DNA of 64,000 bases from Pseudomonas gingeri (GTDB taxonomy: Bacteria > Pseudomonadota > Gammaproteobacteria > Pseudomonadales > Pseudomonadaceae): contig NZ_JACAOR010000010.1 of assembly GCF_013386115.1 (NCBI RefSeq), positions 265,644 to 329,643 on the forward strand, given 5' to 3'. The notes beneath the pieces were generated by a model. The model saw only the letters and a program-made list of their open reading frames with translations. It made no database searches and had not been told where the DNA came from. Shown in pieces: positions 54,589 to 62,693 of the stretch. Position 1 is the first letter of the stretch. Every line of letters begins with the position of its first letter. Position numbers and translations under genes: made by a program.

Positions 54589-55356
54589 TCAACTTTCCAT
54601 GGACAGGAAACGTCGCAACTCAGCGGTTTTCGGAATGGTGAACAGGGTCTCGGGGTCGCCGGCTTCATGAACCAGGCCTTGATGCATGAAAATCACCCGG
54701 TCGCTGACCCGGCGCGCAAAGGCCATTTCGTGGGTGACCATGATCAGCGTCATGCCCTCTTTGGCGAGTCCTTCGACGACGCTCAGCACCTCGCCGACCA
54801 GCTCGGGGTCCAGTGCTGAAGTGATCTCGTCGCAGAGTAATACGTGGGGGTTCATCGCCAGGGAGCGGGCAATCGCAACGCGCTGCTGCTGGCCGCCGGA
54901 AAGCTGGTCGGGGAAGGCATCAAAGCGTTCGCCCAGCCCTACACGATCAAGTAATTTGCGGGCCTGTTGTTCGGCGCCGGCACGGGAGACTTTCTGCACC
55001 AGGCGCGGGGCGAGCATCACATTCTGCCCGGCGCTCAGGTGCGGAAATAGATTGAAGCCCTGGAAAATCATCCCGACGTTCTGCCGCAACTCGCGCATGG
55101 CCTGGCGGTCATCGTGCTGGATCGATTGACCATCGACCACAACGCTGCCTTCCTGGAAGGTTTCAAGCCCGTTCAGGCAGCGCAGCAGCGTGCTCTTGCC
55201 GGAACCGCTCTTGCCGATGATGCAGACCACTTCCTTGCGGGCAATCTGCAGGTTGATGCCCTTGAGGACTTCGTTGCTACCAAAGCGTTTGCGCAGGCCG
55301 CGAATATCGACCAGGGCAAAGTCATCGCTGAGGTCATGGGTGTGGGAGGAATTCAT
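54589..55356 (-). CDS. Polar amino-acid ABC transporter ATP-binding protein
   Basis: A 255-residue ATPase of the GlnQ/HisP type. Walker A is GKSGSGKST, the signature is LSGGQQQR, and Walker B LLCDEITSALDPE. The order in the operon (binding protein, MmgE/PrpD, two permeases, ATPase) is that of a polar amino-acid importer with one gene inserted. Twelve bases separate it from the permease upstream. Confidence 0.93.
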   Translation of the reverse strand: MNSSHTHDLSDDFALVDIRGLRKRFGSNEVLKGINLQIARKEVVCIIGKSGSGKSTLLRCLNGLETFQEGSVVVDGQSIQHDDRQAMRELRQNVGMIFQGFNLFPHLSAGQNVMLAPRLVQKVSRAGAEQQARKLLDRVGLGERFDAFPDQLSGGQQQRVAIARSLAMNPHVLLCDEITSALDPELVGEVLSVVEGLAKEGMTLIMVTHEMAFARRVSDRVIFMHQGLVHEAGDPETLFTIPKTAELRRFLSMES

Positions 55357-55368
55357 ATCGGCAAGCCC

Positions 55369-56013
55369 CTATCGGCGAAGTTTCTGTTCAAGTACGCGGC
55401 TGTACCACGACAGCGGAAAGCACAGCGCGAAGTACATCAACGCAACCGCGCCATAGATGAGGAAAGGTTGGAAGGTGGCATTGGTGATGATCTGCCCGGC
55501 GCGGGTCATTTCGACAAAACCGATGACCGAGGTCAGGGCCGTGGCCTTGACCACCTGCACCATGAAGCCGACGGTGGGCGCAATGCCGGCGCGCATCGCC
55601 TGGGGCAGAATCACGTAGCGCATCTGTTCGCTGAAGCTCAGCGCCAGGCTGGCGGAGGCTTCCCACTGGCCGTGGTCGACAGACTCGATGCTGCCCCGCC
55701 AGATCTCGGTGAGGTAGGCACTGGCGTAAAGGGTCAGGCACACCGACGCGGCCATCAACGGGGTGGTTCTGACACCGAACATGGCGAGGCCGAAATACAC
55801 CAGGAACAATTGCAATAGCAGCGGCGTACCCTGGAACAGCTGGACATACAACATCACCAGCCCGCGCACAAGGCGGCTGCCGGTCAGGCGCATGACCACC
55901 AACAACGCGCCCACCAGGCCACCGCCGATAAACGCGATCAGCGACAGGCCAATCGTCCAGCGCATGGCCAACAACAGGTTGCGGGCGATATCCCAGGCGG
56001 AGAATTCGAACAT
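55369..56013 (-). CDS. Amino-acid ABC transporter permease
   Basis: A 214-residue permease of the HisM/GlnP type from the ATG at 56013; an in-frame start 15 codons earlier overlaps the other permease. Helices are typical, and the ATPase-contact loop is SASLALSFSEQMRYVILPQAMR. It pairs with the 218-residue permease just upstream, as expected for a heterodimeric importer. Confidence 0.92.
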   Translation of the reverse strand: MFEFSAWDIARNLLLAMRWTIGLSLIAFIGGGLVGALLVVMRLTGSRLVRGLVMLYVQLFQGTPLLLQLFLVYFGLAMFGVRTTPLMAASVCLTLYASAYLTEIWRGSIESVDHGQWEASASLALSFSEQMRYVILPQAMRAGIAPTVGFMVQVVKATALTSVIGFVEMTRAGQIITNATFQPFLIYGAVALMYFALCFPLSWYSRVLEQKLRR

Positions 56014-56024
56014 GGAGTTTTCCC

Positions 56025-56681
56025 TCAGCGACCGAAGATAAAGCGCGGACCGACCCAATTCAGCAGGCGGCGCAAGGCGATGGCCAGCAGCAGGTACAGG
56101 CCCGCTACCACGATGTAGGTTTCGAAATTACGGAACGAGTTGCTGGCGATCTGATTGGCGGCGTAAGTCAGTTCTTCAGTGGAGATCTGGCTGCACACGG
56201 CCGACCCGAGCATGATGATGACCATCTGACCAACCAGCGCCGGCCACACCCGCTTGAGCGCCGGAGGCAGGACCACCCTGGAGAAAATCTGCCAGCGGTC
56301 CAGCGCCAGGCTTTGCGCCGCCTCGATTTGCCCATCAGGTGTCGCCTCGATCCCCGAACGGGCAATCTCGCTGACATAGGCTGCCAGGTTGATCACGTTG
56401 GCCAGGATCGCAGCGGCCAGTGCGGTCATTTTCAGCCCCAGGGCCGGCAGCCCGAAGAAGATGAAGAACAACTGGATGATGAACGGTGTATTGCGGATCA
56501 GCTCGACGTACAGCCCCACTGCCCAACGTGCCCAACCAGGGCCTTTGCTACGCACCAGGCCGCAGGCGATGCCCATTGCCGTGCCAAAAATCGCCGACAC
56601 TAGTGTGAGGAACACCGTCAACAGCAACCCGTTCAGCAACAGTGGCCATTGCGTCAGTACCACAGAAAAATCTAATGTCAT
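56025..56681 (-). CDS. Amino-acid ABC transporter permease
   Basis: A 218-residue permease of the same family. The ATPase-contact loop is AAQSLALDRWQIFSRVVLPPALK, and the RNTPFIIQLFFIFFGLPALG stretch is a family hallmark. Its ATG overlaps the stop of the MmgE/PrpD gene by four bases, so it is translationally coupled to it. It is 11 bp ahead of the second permease. Confidence 0.92.
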   Translation of the reverse strand: MTLDFSVVLTQWPLLLNGLLLTVFLTLVSAIFGTAMGIACGLVRSKGPGWARWAVGLYVELIRNTPFIIQLFFIFFGLPALGLKMTALAAAILANVINLAAYVSEIARSGIEATPDGQIEAAQSLALDRWQIFSRVVLPPALKRVWPALVGQMVIIMLGSAVCSQISTEELTYAANQIASNSFRNFETYIVVAGLYLLLAIALRRLLNWVGPRFIFGR

Positions 56682-58063
56682 GAGTCGGTCTGCTCCACCG
56701 CATGTGAATAAGGCAAGAGGCGGCGAACCCGGGGGATACGCTCCAGCTGTTCCAGATGCTCAAACAGTGCTTGCGCTTGAGCCGTGGGCATTGCCGGTGT
56801 GGCGCAGCCCATGAACTTGTCGTGCAGTTGCGCCCGGGACAGAGGGTTGACTGCCGCCCCTAGCGGCCTTGCGCAAAACCGTTCGACGCTGCCGCCGTCA
56901 TTGCGTACCACCTTGACCCATGCACCTTCTGGCGCCTGATCCAGCCACTCGGTGTTCCAGCGCTCGCTGCTGTGCATGCGCACCCGCTTCATCAGCCGTT
57001 GCATGTCCGGGCGGTTGATCGCTTCCGGTGTCAGCGCCGCGAGGGTGATGTCGCCCAACAGACAGGTGCCGGCCATGGCGAAGGGCATGCTGAATTGCGC
57101 TTGCTGGCGCTGGGCGGGCAAGTCATGGGTCAGGTTCTGGATCACAATGGGAGGAACGTCGCAGATAATTTCGGCGATATCCGTGACCGCTACCCCACCG
57201 CTCCCGAGTATGTCCTTCAGGGCATCCACGGCGGCATGGGATGACAGGCAAAGCGGGATGCGCTTTATGTCGACGCCCGGGTCAAGCAGGTTCCAGGGCT
57301 CCCCCAGAGGTGGCAACGTCTTGAGCACACCCGCGTTGAACATTACCGCCAGGCCATTGGCATGTTCGACGATGTCCACCGGCCCGCGGCTGCCCTGCTC
57401 GGCCAACAGCGCGGCCATCACGCCCGCCTCGCTGGTGCGCCCGGCCATCAGGGCCTTGGCATCGGTGCCAAAACAGGCCTTCATGGCCGCCGTGCCGGAC
57501 AGTGCAATCCCCAGTGCCGAGGCGGTACGTTCGGCATCCAGCCCAAGGGCGTGGCACGCCGCCGCGCAGGCCCCGACGACGCCCAACAATCCGGTGGTCC
57601 ACCAGCGGCGCTCATAGAGCTGGCGAGTCAGCGCATTGGCCAGTGCGTATTCACACTCGGCCCCCACCACAAACGCCATCAGCAGCGCCGCACCATCCAG
57701 GTCACGCATCTGCGTCACGGCCAGGGCCGCTGGCATGATCACTACCGAGCCATGGACGACTCCTGGGTAGCAGTTGTCGTCAAAGTCCAGCGCGTGCCCA
57801 GCCGTCGCGTTGACGAAGGCCGCTGCCGGTGCGCTGAGTCGCTGGGCATGCCCCAGCAACTCTGAATGCCCGGTGGCGCTGACGGCGAGGCCGATCGTTC
57901 GCGCCTGAGTGGCGACGTCGCTGTGACTGCCGGCCAGCGTGACCCCGAGCGTATCGATCAGGCAACGTTTAGCCGCGTACCGGACCGCGGACGGCACCTG
58001 TTCCAGACGCACGGTCGAGCTCCAGCGCGACAGTGCAACGAGGGTTGGGATAAGGTCGTTCAT
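56678..58063 (-). CDS. MmgE/PrpD family protein
   Basis: A 461-residue protein of the 2-methylcitrate dehydratase superfamily. ALDFDDNCYPGVVHGSVVIMPAALA and TGLLGVVGACAAACHALGLD are family blocks. The family dehydrates or isomerises hydroxy acids such as 2-methylcitrate and includes iminodisuccinate epimerases. Its presence inside an amino-acid ABC operon, coupled at its 3' end to a permease gene and only 2 bp from the binding-protein stop, is unusual. It suggests that the imported compound is an acid metabolised by this enzyme. Confidence 0.88.
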   Translation of the reverse strand: MNDLIPTLVALSRWSSTVRLEQVPSAVRYAAKRCLIDTLGVTLAGSHSDVATQARTIGLAVSATGHSELLGHAQRLSAPAAAFVNATAGHALDFDDNCYPGVVHGSVVIMPAALAVTQMRDLDGAALLMAFVVGAECEYALANALTRQLYERRWWTTGLLGVVGACAAACHALGLDAERTASALGIALSGTAAMKACFGTDAKALMAGRTSEAGVMAALLAEQGSRGPVDIVEHANGLAVMFNAGVLKTLPPLGEPWNLLDPGVDIKRIPLCLSSHAAVDALKDILGSGGVAVTDIAEIICDVPPIVIQNLTHDLPAQRQQAQFSMPFAMAGTCLLGDITLAALTPEAINRPDMQRLMKRVRMHSSERWNTEWLDQAPEGAWVKVVRNDGGSVERFCARPLGAAVNPLSRAQLHDKFMGCATPAMPTAQAQALFEHLEQLERIPRVRRLLPYSHAVEQTDS

Positions 58064-58065
58064 GG

Positions 58066-58866
58066 TTACTCTGGAAGCTCACCAGCCGGGGCTCCCAGCC
58101 ATTTTTGCGAAATCGCGTCCAGCGTCCCGTCAGCCTTGGCGGCTCGAATGATCTCGTTCACCTTGGTACGCAGTTCAGGCTGATCCTTGTTCATCCCGAT
58201 GTAGTTCGGCGAGTTGGACAGCACAACCTTGAGCGCGATGTCCAGGTCCGGGTTTTTCTGCTTGAGGGAGGCCGCGACCGTGGTGCCGATTGCGACCATT
58301 TGAGTCTGTCCCGACATGAAGGCGGAAATGGTGCTGTTGTTGTCCTCGAAACGCTTGGCCACTGCCTGTGGTGCCGTGTCAGTCAACTCACGGTCCTGCA
58401 TCGACCCACGGGTAACCGACACCGATTTGCCGGCCATGTCAGCCAGGGATTTGACCGGTAACGCAGCGGCACCAAACACCGCGTCGAAGAACGGCGAATA
58501 GGCGATGCTGTAATCAATCACTTTCTCGCGCTCGGGTGTCTTGCCCAACGAAGAGATGGTGAAATCGGCCTTGCCCGACTGAATGTAGGCCACCCGGTTA
58601 GGTGCAGTCACAGGCACCAGCTCAAGCTTCACGCCCAGCTTGTTCGCCATCAGGTTCGCCACATCGATATCCAGGCCCTGGGGCACCATGTCGGGCCCCA
58701 CGTAACCGTAAGGTGGGTAGTCCACCGGCACGGCGACACGTAGTTCCTTGCTTTCCAGAATGTGATTCAGCGCATCGCCTGCCCGGGCGAACGTGCTGGA
58801 AAACATTGCGCAGAGGGCTGTCACGATGAGGGTTGTTTTAAAAGACTGGCACGGGTTCACGTTCAT
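58066..58866 (-). CDS. Amino-acid ABC transporter substrate-binding protein
   Basis: A 266-residue periplasmic protein from the ATG at 58866 with a signal peptide ending near TFARA (about residue 28). The fold is that of family 3 (HisJ/GlnH) binding proteins: ELRVAVPVDYPPYGYVGPDMVPQGLDIDVANLMANKLG. It should bind the compound that the operon breaks down. It is the first gene after the RpiR regulator, 65 bp downstream. Confidence 0.92.
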   Translation of the reverse strand: MNVNPCQSFKTTLIVTALCAMFSSTFARAGDALNHILESKELRVAVPVDYPPYGYVGPDMVPQGLDIDVANLMANKLGVKLELVPVTAPNRVAYIQSGKADFTISSLGKTPEREKVIDYSIAYSPFFDAVFGAAALPVKSLADMAGKSVSVTRGSMQDRELTDTAPQAVAKRFEDNNSTISAFMSGQTQMVAIGTTVAASLKQKNPDLDIALKVVLSNSPNYIGMNKDQPELRTKVNEIIRAAKADGTLDAISQKWLGAPAGELPE

Positions 58867-58931
58867 GCGGGTGCTCCAAGGGTTAAACGGCTCAGGATTC
58901 GAAAACAGGTACAGATTGGGCGGCCGACCGC

Positions 58932-59813
58932 TCAGCCCAGGTCCCACCATTCGCCGAGACTCAGCAGTTGCTCTTCGGTGTGAGTGACCGAGGCTTCGGT
59001 GTTCTGACTGGAGCTGGCCGACATCAACGCCACCAGGATTTCACTGACCAACATGGCCGGCACGATGGTGTCGTAGAAGGACGGGGTCTGGTTTTTCACG
59101 ATGATGGTTTCAGCCGCCAATCGGGCGGTGGGCGAAGTGACGCTGTCGGTGATGGCGATAACGCGCACGCCCTGCTGATGCAGGTAATTGGTCAAGGTGA
59201 TCAGGCGCCGCGAATAGCGCGGCAAACTGCACACCAGCGCGACGTCCTTTGGACTGGTCTGGTTGATGATCGACATCACGCCGCTTTCGCCGGCGCCTTC
59301 GACCAGACGCACGTTCTTCGCGAAGTAAGAAGCCACATGGGAGAATTGAAACGCGACCCCGAACGACGAACGCATCCCCAGGCAATAGACTTGGCGGGCC
59401 CCCGCAAGCAGGGCCACCGCACGAGAAATCGACTCGAGATTATCCTGGCTGCACATCAACTGGATCTGTTCGATGGCGTTGTTGGCCATACCCTCAATCA
59501 CGCGATGTGCGCCAACGCGCTGCCGGAGTTCAACCAGATCGTGGGCCCGAGAGCCATAAGCACTGTTATGTCCACGTAATGATTCGATGAACACTTCACG
59601 CAGTTCGTCGTACCCGGTCATGCCCAGGCGCTTGCCCAGACGCGTCATCGTCGAAGGCGGCACATTGGCCAGGCGCGCCAGATCACGCATGGACATCACC
59701 GCGACCTCATGCGGGTTGTCCAGAATGAAACTGGCTGCAGCGCGTTCCTGCCGGGGGAAGGTGTCGAACTGTTGTTTCAGTTGTGCACAAAGACAGTCAC
59801 GGTCCATCGGCAT
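58932..59813 (-). CDS. MurR/RpiR family transcriptional regulator
   Basis: A regulator of about 293 residues counted from the ATG at 59813; a longer reading from a TTG has no ribosome site. The N-terminal helix-turn-helix is VMSMRDLARLANVPPSTMTRLGKRLG, and the C-terminal SIS domain (QVYCLGMRSSFGVAFQFSHVASYF, VALVCSLPRYSRRLITLTNYL) binds a phosphosugar or similar ligand in relatives. It probably controls the operon behind it. Candidate binding repeats lie upstream. Confidence 0.9.
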   Translation of the reverse strand: MPMDRDCLCAQLKQQFDTFPRQERAAASFILDNPHEVAVMSMRDLARLANVPPSTMTRLGKRLGMTGYDELREVFIESLRGHNSAYGSRAHDLVELRQRVGAHRVIEGMANNAIEQIQLMCSQDNLESISRAVALLAGARQVYCLGMRSSFGVAFQFSHVASYFAKNVRLVEGAGESGVMSIINQTSPKDVALVCSLPRYSRRLITLTNYLHQQGVRVIAITDSVTSPTARLAAETIIVKNQTPSFYDTIVPAMLVSEILVALMSASSSQNTEASVTHTEEQLLSLGEWWDLG

Positions 59814-59875
59814 AACCACGAATGAGTGCGGAAGATGCAGGTGAAATTGCAACAGCTGTGCCAGAAAAAAAACGA

Positions 59876-59980
59876 GTGAATCAAATGAACCAGCATTGAG
59901 AGCCCGTGTTTTTAGGCAGACAGAAGGTACTCAGTCGCCTGCCACCCAAATTCGATTGGCCTGATTCACTTTTTGATTCG
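59876..59980. promoter_or_regulatory. Repeated GAATCA motifs, candidate RpiR sites
   Basis: GTGAATCAAATGAAC is at 59876-59890, and the opposite-strand pair CGAATCAAAAAGTGAATCAG lies at 59961-59980. A further GTGAATCAG copy is at 60120-60128. The core GAATCA thus occurs at least four times within 250 bp upstream of the regulator, a spacing that fits an autoregulated RpiR operator. Confidence 0.45.
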
Positions 59981-60159
59981 CTTGAGTCATCGCGCACTGG
60001 ACGGCAGTACAGTCACGACAGCGAAACTCAATGTCGCTCCTGATGTTTACGCGCCCCCATGGTGCAGCGCACCCGTGTGGTGCGGGAGGAAGGCATCACG
60101 ACCTCTTGTCCTCGGAGGACTGATTCACCACCCTGCCCCAGCCTGACTGAGGCTCATGT
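59890..60159 (+). ncRNA. Possible small RNA ahead of an orphan terminator
   Basis: No plausible protein gene lies on the plus strand here, yet a strong terminator follows at 60160. The stretch 60050-60095 can form GC-rich hairpins (GGTGCAGCGCACC and the CACCCGTGTGGTG arm). The 5' end and promoter are not defined; the interval given is the full space in which a transcript could start. No match to a named Pseudomonas sRNA was recognised. Confidence 0.3.
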
Positions 60160-60200
60160 ACCGCCTACTCACCTCGTGGGGTGAGTAGGCGGTTTTTCGT
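60160..60200 (+). terminator. Strong rho-independent terminator on the plus strand
   Basis: A perfect 14-bp stem, ACCGCCTACTCACC at 60160-60173 and GGTGAGTAGGCGGT at 60180-60193, closes a 6-base loop and is followed by TTTTCGTTT. There is no T tract on the minus strand, so it acts on plus-strand transcripts. No plus-strand gene precedes it before the DGC at 51.6-52.8 kb. Confidence 0.85.
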
Positions 60201-60236
60201 TTAACGACCACCTGACGACCATGCCTGTGCGTCGTC

Positions 60237-61715
60237 CTAGAACAGAGCCCTCAAATCCAGACTGCCAAGACTCGAGGCCAGCTGAATACGCGCATTCTGC
60301 CAGCCCGCCACAGCACTGATTTGCTGCTGTTGGGCGTTAGCCAAGGCCGTCTGGGTAGTGATCACCTCAAGAATACCGGTCACCCCCTTGGCATAGCGCG
60401 CCTGCGCCGCATCGAAGGACTGCCTGGCACTCTCAAGAACCTCCTGGCTGGTGCGCACGTTTTCGGTACCGACTTTCAAAGTCTGATAATCCGACCAAAC
60501 ACCGGATGCCACCTGCAATTCGGCATCGCTAAGCGCCGCCTCTTTACCCTCAATCTGCGCCTGCGCACCACGGACCTGGTAGGTTCTGGTAAAGCCCTCG
60601 AAGAGAGGGATATTGACCTGAAGGGCAACGGAGCGATCCCGTATGGTCTCCCCCGTGAACTGCTGACCAACGCCCGAGCTTTGTGGTTGATTGTCATAAC
60701 TGTATTTGCCGACGAAGCTGATGGTCGGCCTACCCTGGGCACGGACCATCTGCTCATTGGCCTGGGCCGCCGCCAACTCCGCACGAGCGGCAATCAGCGA
60801 GGGGTGCCTTTGCTGAGCGGTTTTGAGCAGATCCTCGACAGATTGCTCAAAAGCCCTATCAGGTGGAGCTACGCCCTCCTCCCCAAGAAGATGCAAAGGC
60901 AGATTGGGGCGCCGTCCCATGTCGATAGCCACCTGCCCCACCGCGCTTCGCCAGTCGCCTTCGGCTTTATTGCGGTTGAAGGTCGACTGGTAGTAGGACG
61001 TTTGGGCCTGCAATTGATCGCTGATCGCCGCCACACCATGGCGGACCCGCAACGTGGCAGCATCCAACACCTGCTTCGCATCCGCTTCAATTTGCTCGGT
61101 TGCCTGCCTGTCTTTCTGAGCGACAAGAGCGGCATAATAGTCTTTGACCGTGCTGGCAAAGACCGTCTGCAGAGCGCTGTCTTGCTCGGCCAATGCCGAG
61201 GCGAGTTTACTCTGGGCATAGTCGGCGCTCGCTGAACGAGCACCGAAGTCGTACAGCACCCAGTTCAACGTCATCACAGCGTTCTGAAAATGGCTGTTGG
61301 ATCGGACCACGAAAGGGTTGGACGATGTCCCATGGCTCGTCGAGCTGTCTTTCGCCTCCTGCACCGTGCCACTCAGGGTTGGCAGGTAAGCGGCCTTGGA
61401 CTCGCTCACCTGCGCGGTCTGGACCTTGACGTTGGCCCAGGCCTCCCGGGTCTTCGGGTTGCGACACAGCGCACTGGAGACGATATCCAGCAAGCTCAGA
61501 TCGACTTTTGAATTGTCCATGCAGCCATCCACCGCTGGCGATGAGTCGAACATGTGGTTGGCCGCGGTAGCTGGGACATTATCGAACTGACGCAACGGAT
61601 CGTCGGGACCCCATCCAGCAGCAGCTACGGGGTCCGCCCCGATAGCAACAGCAGCGCATGCCACCAGATGGCACACCATCGCCTTACGAATTTTCAGCAT
61701 GCTTTGCAAACCCAT
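60237..61715 (-). CDS. TolC-family type I secretion outer-membrane channel
   Basis: A 492-residue protein with a signal peptide (VCHLVACAAVAIGADPVAA, cleaved near residue 32). The rest is an outer-membrane efflux protein domain pair of long helices and beta segments (TLNWVLYDFGARSASADYAQSKL, VNIPLFEGFTRTYQVRGAQAQIEGKEAAL). It is of the CyaE/HasF kind that works with type I secretion ATPases and HlyD adaptors. The sulfotransferase gene ends 20 bp upstream, so the two are co-transcribed. ABC and HlyD genes are not in the window and may be farther upstream. Confidence 0.9.
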   Translation of the reverse strand: MGLQSMLKIRKAMVCHLVACAAVAIGADPVAAAGWGPDDPLRQFDNVPATAANHMFDSSPAVDGCMDNSKVDLSLLDIVSSALCRNPKTREAWANVKVQTAQVSESKAAYLPTLSGTVQEAKDSSTSHGTSSNPFVVRSNSHFQNAVMTLNWVLYDFGARSASADYAQSKLASALAEQDSALQTVFASTVKDYYAALVAQKDRQATEQIEADAKQVLDAATLRVRHGVAAISDQLQAQTSYYQSTFNRNKAEGDWRSAVGQVAIDMGRRPNLPLHLLGEEGVAPPDRAFEQSVEDLLKTAQQRHPSLIAARAELAAAQANEQMVRAQGRPTISFVGKYSYDNQPQSSGVGQQFTGETIRDRSVALQVNIPLFEGFTRTYQVRGAQAQIEGKEAALSDAELQVASGVWSDYQTLKVGTENVRTSQEVLESARQSFDAAQARYAKGVTGILEVITTQTALANAQQQQISAVAGWQNARIQLASSLGSLDLRALF

Positions 61716-61735
61716 CCTGGCCCTTCACTTCACAC

Positions 61736-62563
61736 TCAAATGATCGTCACGCCATGCGTGTTGAGTTCGGCAGTGTTCCAAAAGCTGGTCGCTGAATATC
61801 GAGCAAAAAGATCCGGCGGAATACAGAGTGGGCGGGCCTGGTATTCGACTGTTTTTCGCACGGTGTGCAAGCCCGGCATACCCAGCTGGGCATCGTAATC
61901 CGGCTCGTCATACACCACGTTTTGCAAGTCGTGTTCGAACCAGGGCTGACCCAACTCGGTGTAAAGCCGCTCAAGGGTACGTCGTGGATCTTTGACCAGG
62001 TGATCGTAGGGGACCAGGATCAGACGCTTGGCCTGTTCGCTGAACCAGGCTTCACGCAGATTGCTCCAGGCCAAGCCGATCAGACCGGTATCGGAGTTCA
62101 TCAATGTTTCTGCCCGAGCGTAGACGGAAGCGCCCGGTTGGAAGTTGAACATGCGCGACAGTTCCAAGGGGTTCTTGGCAAGCATTCGTTCGATGCTGTC
62201 GATGATCCAGCCGACCTCACGGACACAACAGATGATGCGCGACGGGGGGTACAGGGCTCCCCATAGTGCTGCTCGCCCCGTCCAGGTGCGGTTGGTATCG
62301 AAGAGCACCCGGTCCTCGGGCATGCTCGCAATCTGATCGGTGTAGTAGGACTCGACGACCGCGCGCAGGATCGTCCCACGCTTGTGGTCATCGAAAAAGC
62401 TGCCGAACTCACCGCCGCACATCTTGGCGTGTGTGGCGCCCACCAAAGCAGCAACCGGACTGGTTATCGCGGCTGAAAAACGTGGATTCTGACGCAGCAG
62501 GGCCGACAACAGCGTCGACCCTGAGCGCGGTAAACCGGAGATCGCATGAAACTGAGTAGCCAA
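61736..62563 (-). CDS. Sulfotransferase, RaxST/tyrosylprotein sulfotransferase-like
   Basis: A 275-residue sulfotransferase with a TTG start at 62563. The PAPS 5'-phosphosulfate loop is GLPRSGSTLL (Arg13 to Thr17). The 3'-phosphate site is CVREVGWIIDS, with Arg115 and Ser123 eight residues apart as in classical enzymes. A conserved LLSALLRQNPRF helix follows the loop. It transfers sulfate from PAPS to a hydroxyl group. Its place between a secreted protein gene and a TolC gene recalls RaxST of Xanthomonas, which sulfates the tyrosine of the exported peptide RaxX. The substrate here is not proven. Confidence 0.88.
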   Translation of the reverse strand: MATQFHAISGLPRSGSTLLSALLRQNPRFSAAITSPVAALVGATHAKMCGGEFGSFFDDHKRGTILRAVVESYYTDQIASMPEDRVLFDTNRTWTGRAALWGALYPPSRIICCVREVGWIIDSIERMLAKNPLELSRMFNFQPGASVYARAETLMNSDTGLIGLAWSNLREAWFSEQAKRLILVPYDHLVKDPRRTLERLYTELGQPWFEHDLQNVVYDEPDYDAQLGMPGLHTVRKTVEYQARPLCIPPDLFARYSATSFWNTAELNTHGVTII

Positions 62564-62627
62564 GGGGGCTCCCTAGGTGTTGGCGGCTTCCGAACAACAA
62601 GCCAAAATCACCGTGCGCTGACAGGCA

Positions 62628-62660
62628 ATCCCCTTGGCAGACAGAAGCTGCCAAGGGGAT
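62628..62660. other. Perfect 13-bp hairpin between protease and sulfotransferase genes
   Basis: ATCCCCTTGGCAG and CTGCCAAGGGGAT pair fully around a 7-base loop. No T tract follows on the minus strand, so it is probably not a full terminator. It may stop part of transcription or protect the mRNA of the upstream secreted-protein gene, giving more substrate than modifying enzyme and channel. Confidence 0.65.
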
Positions 62661-62693
62661 CTATCGGTTTATGGAAATGACGCGGGCAGGCGA

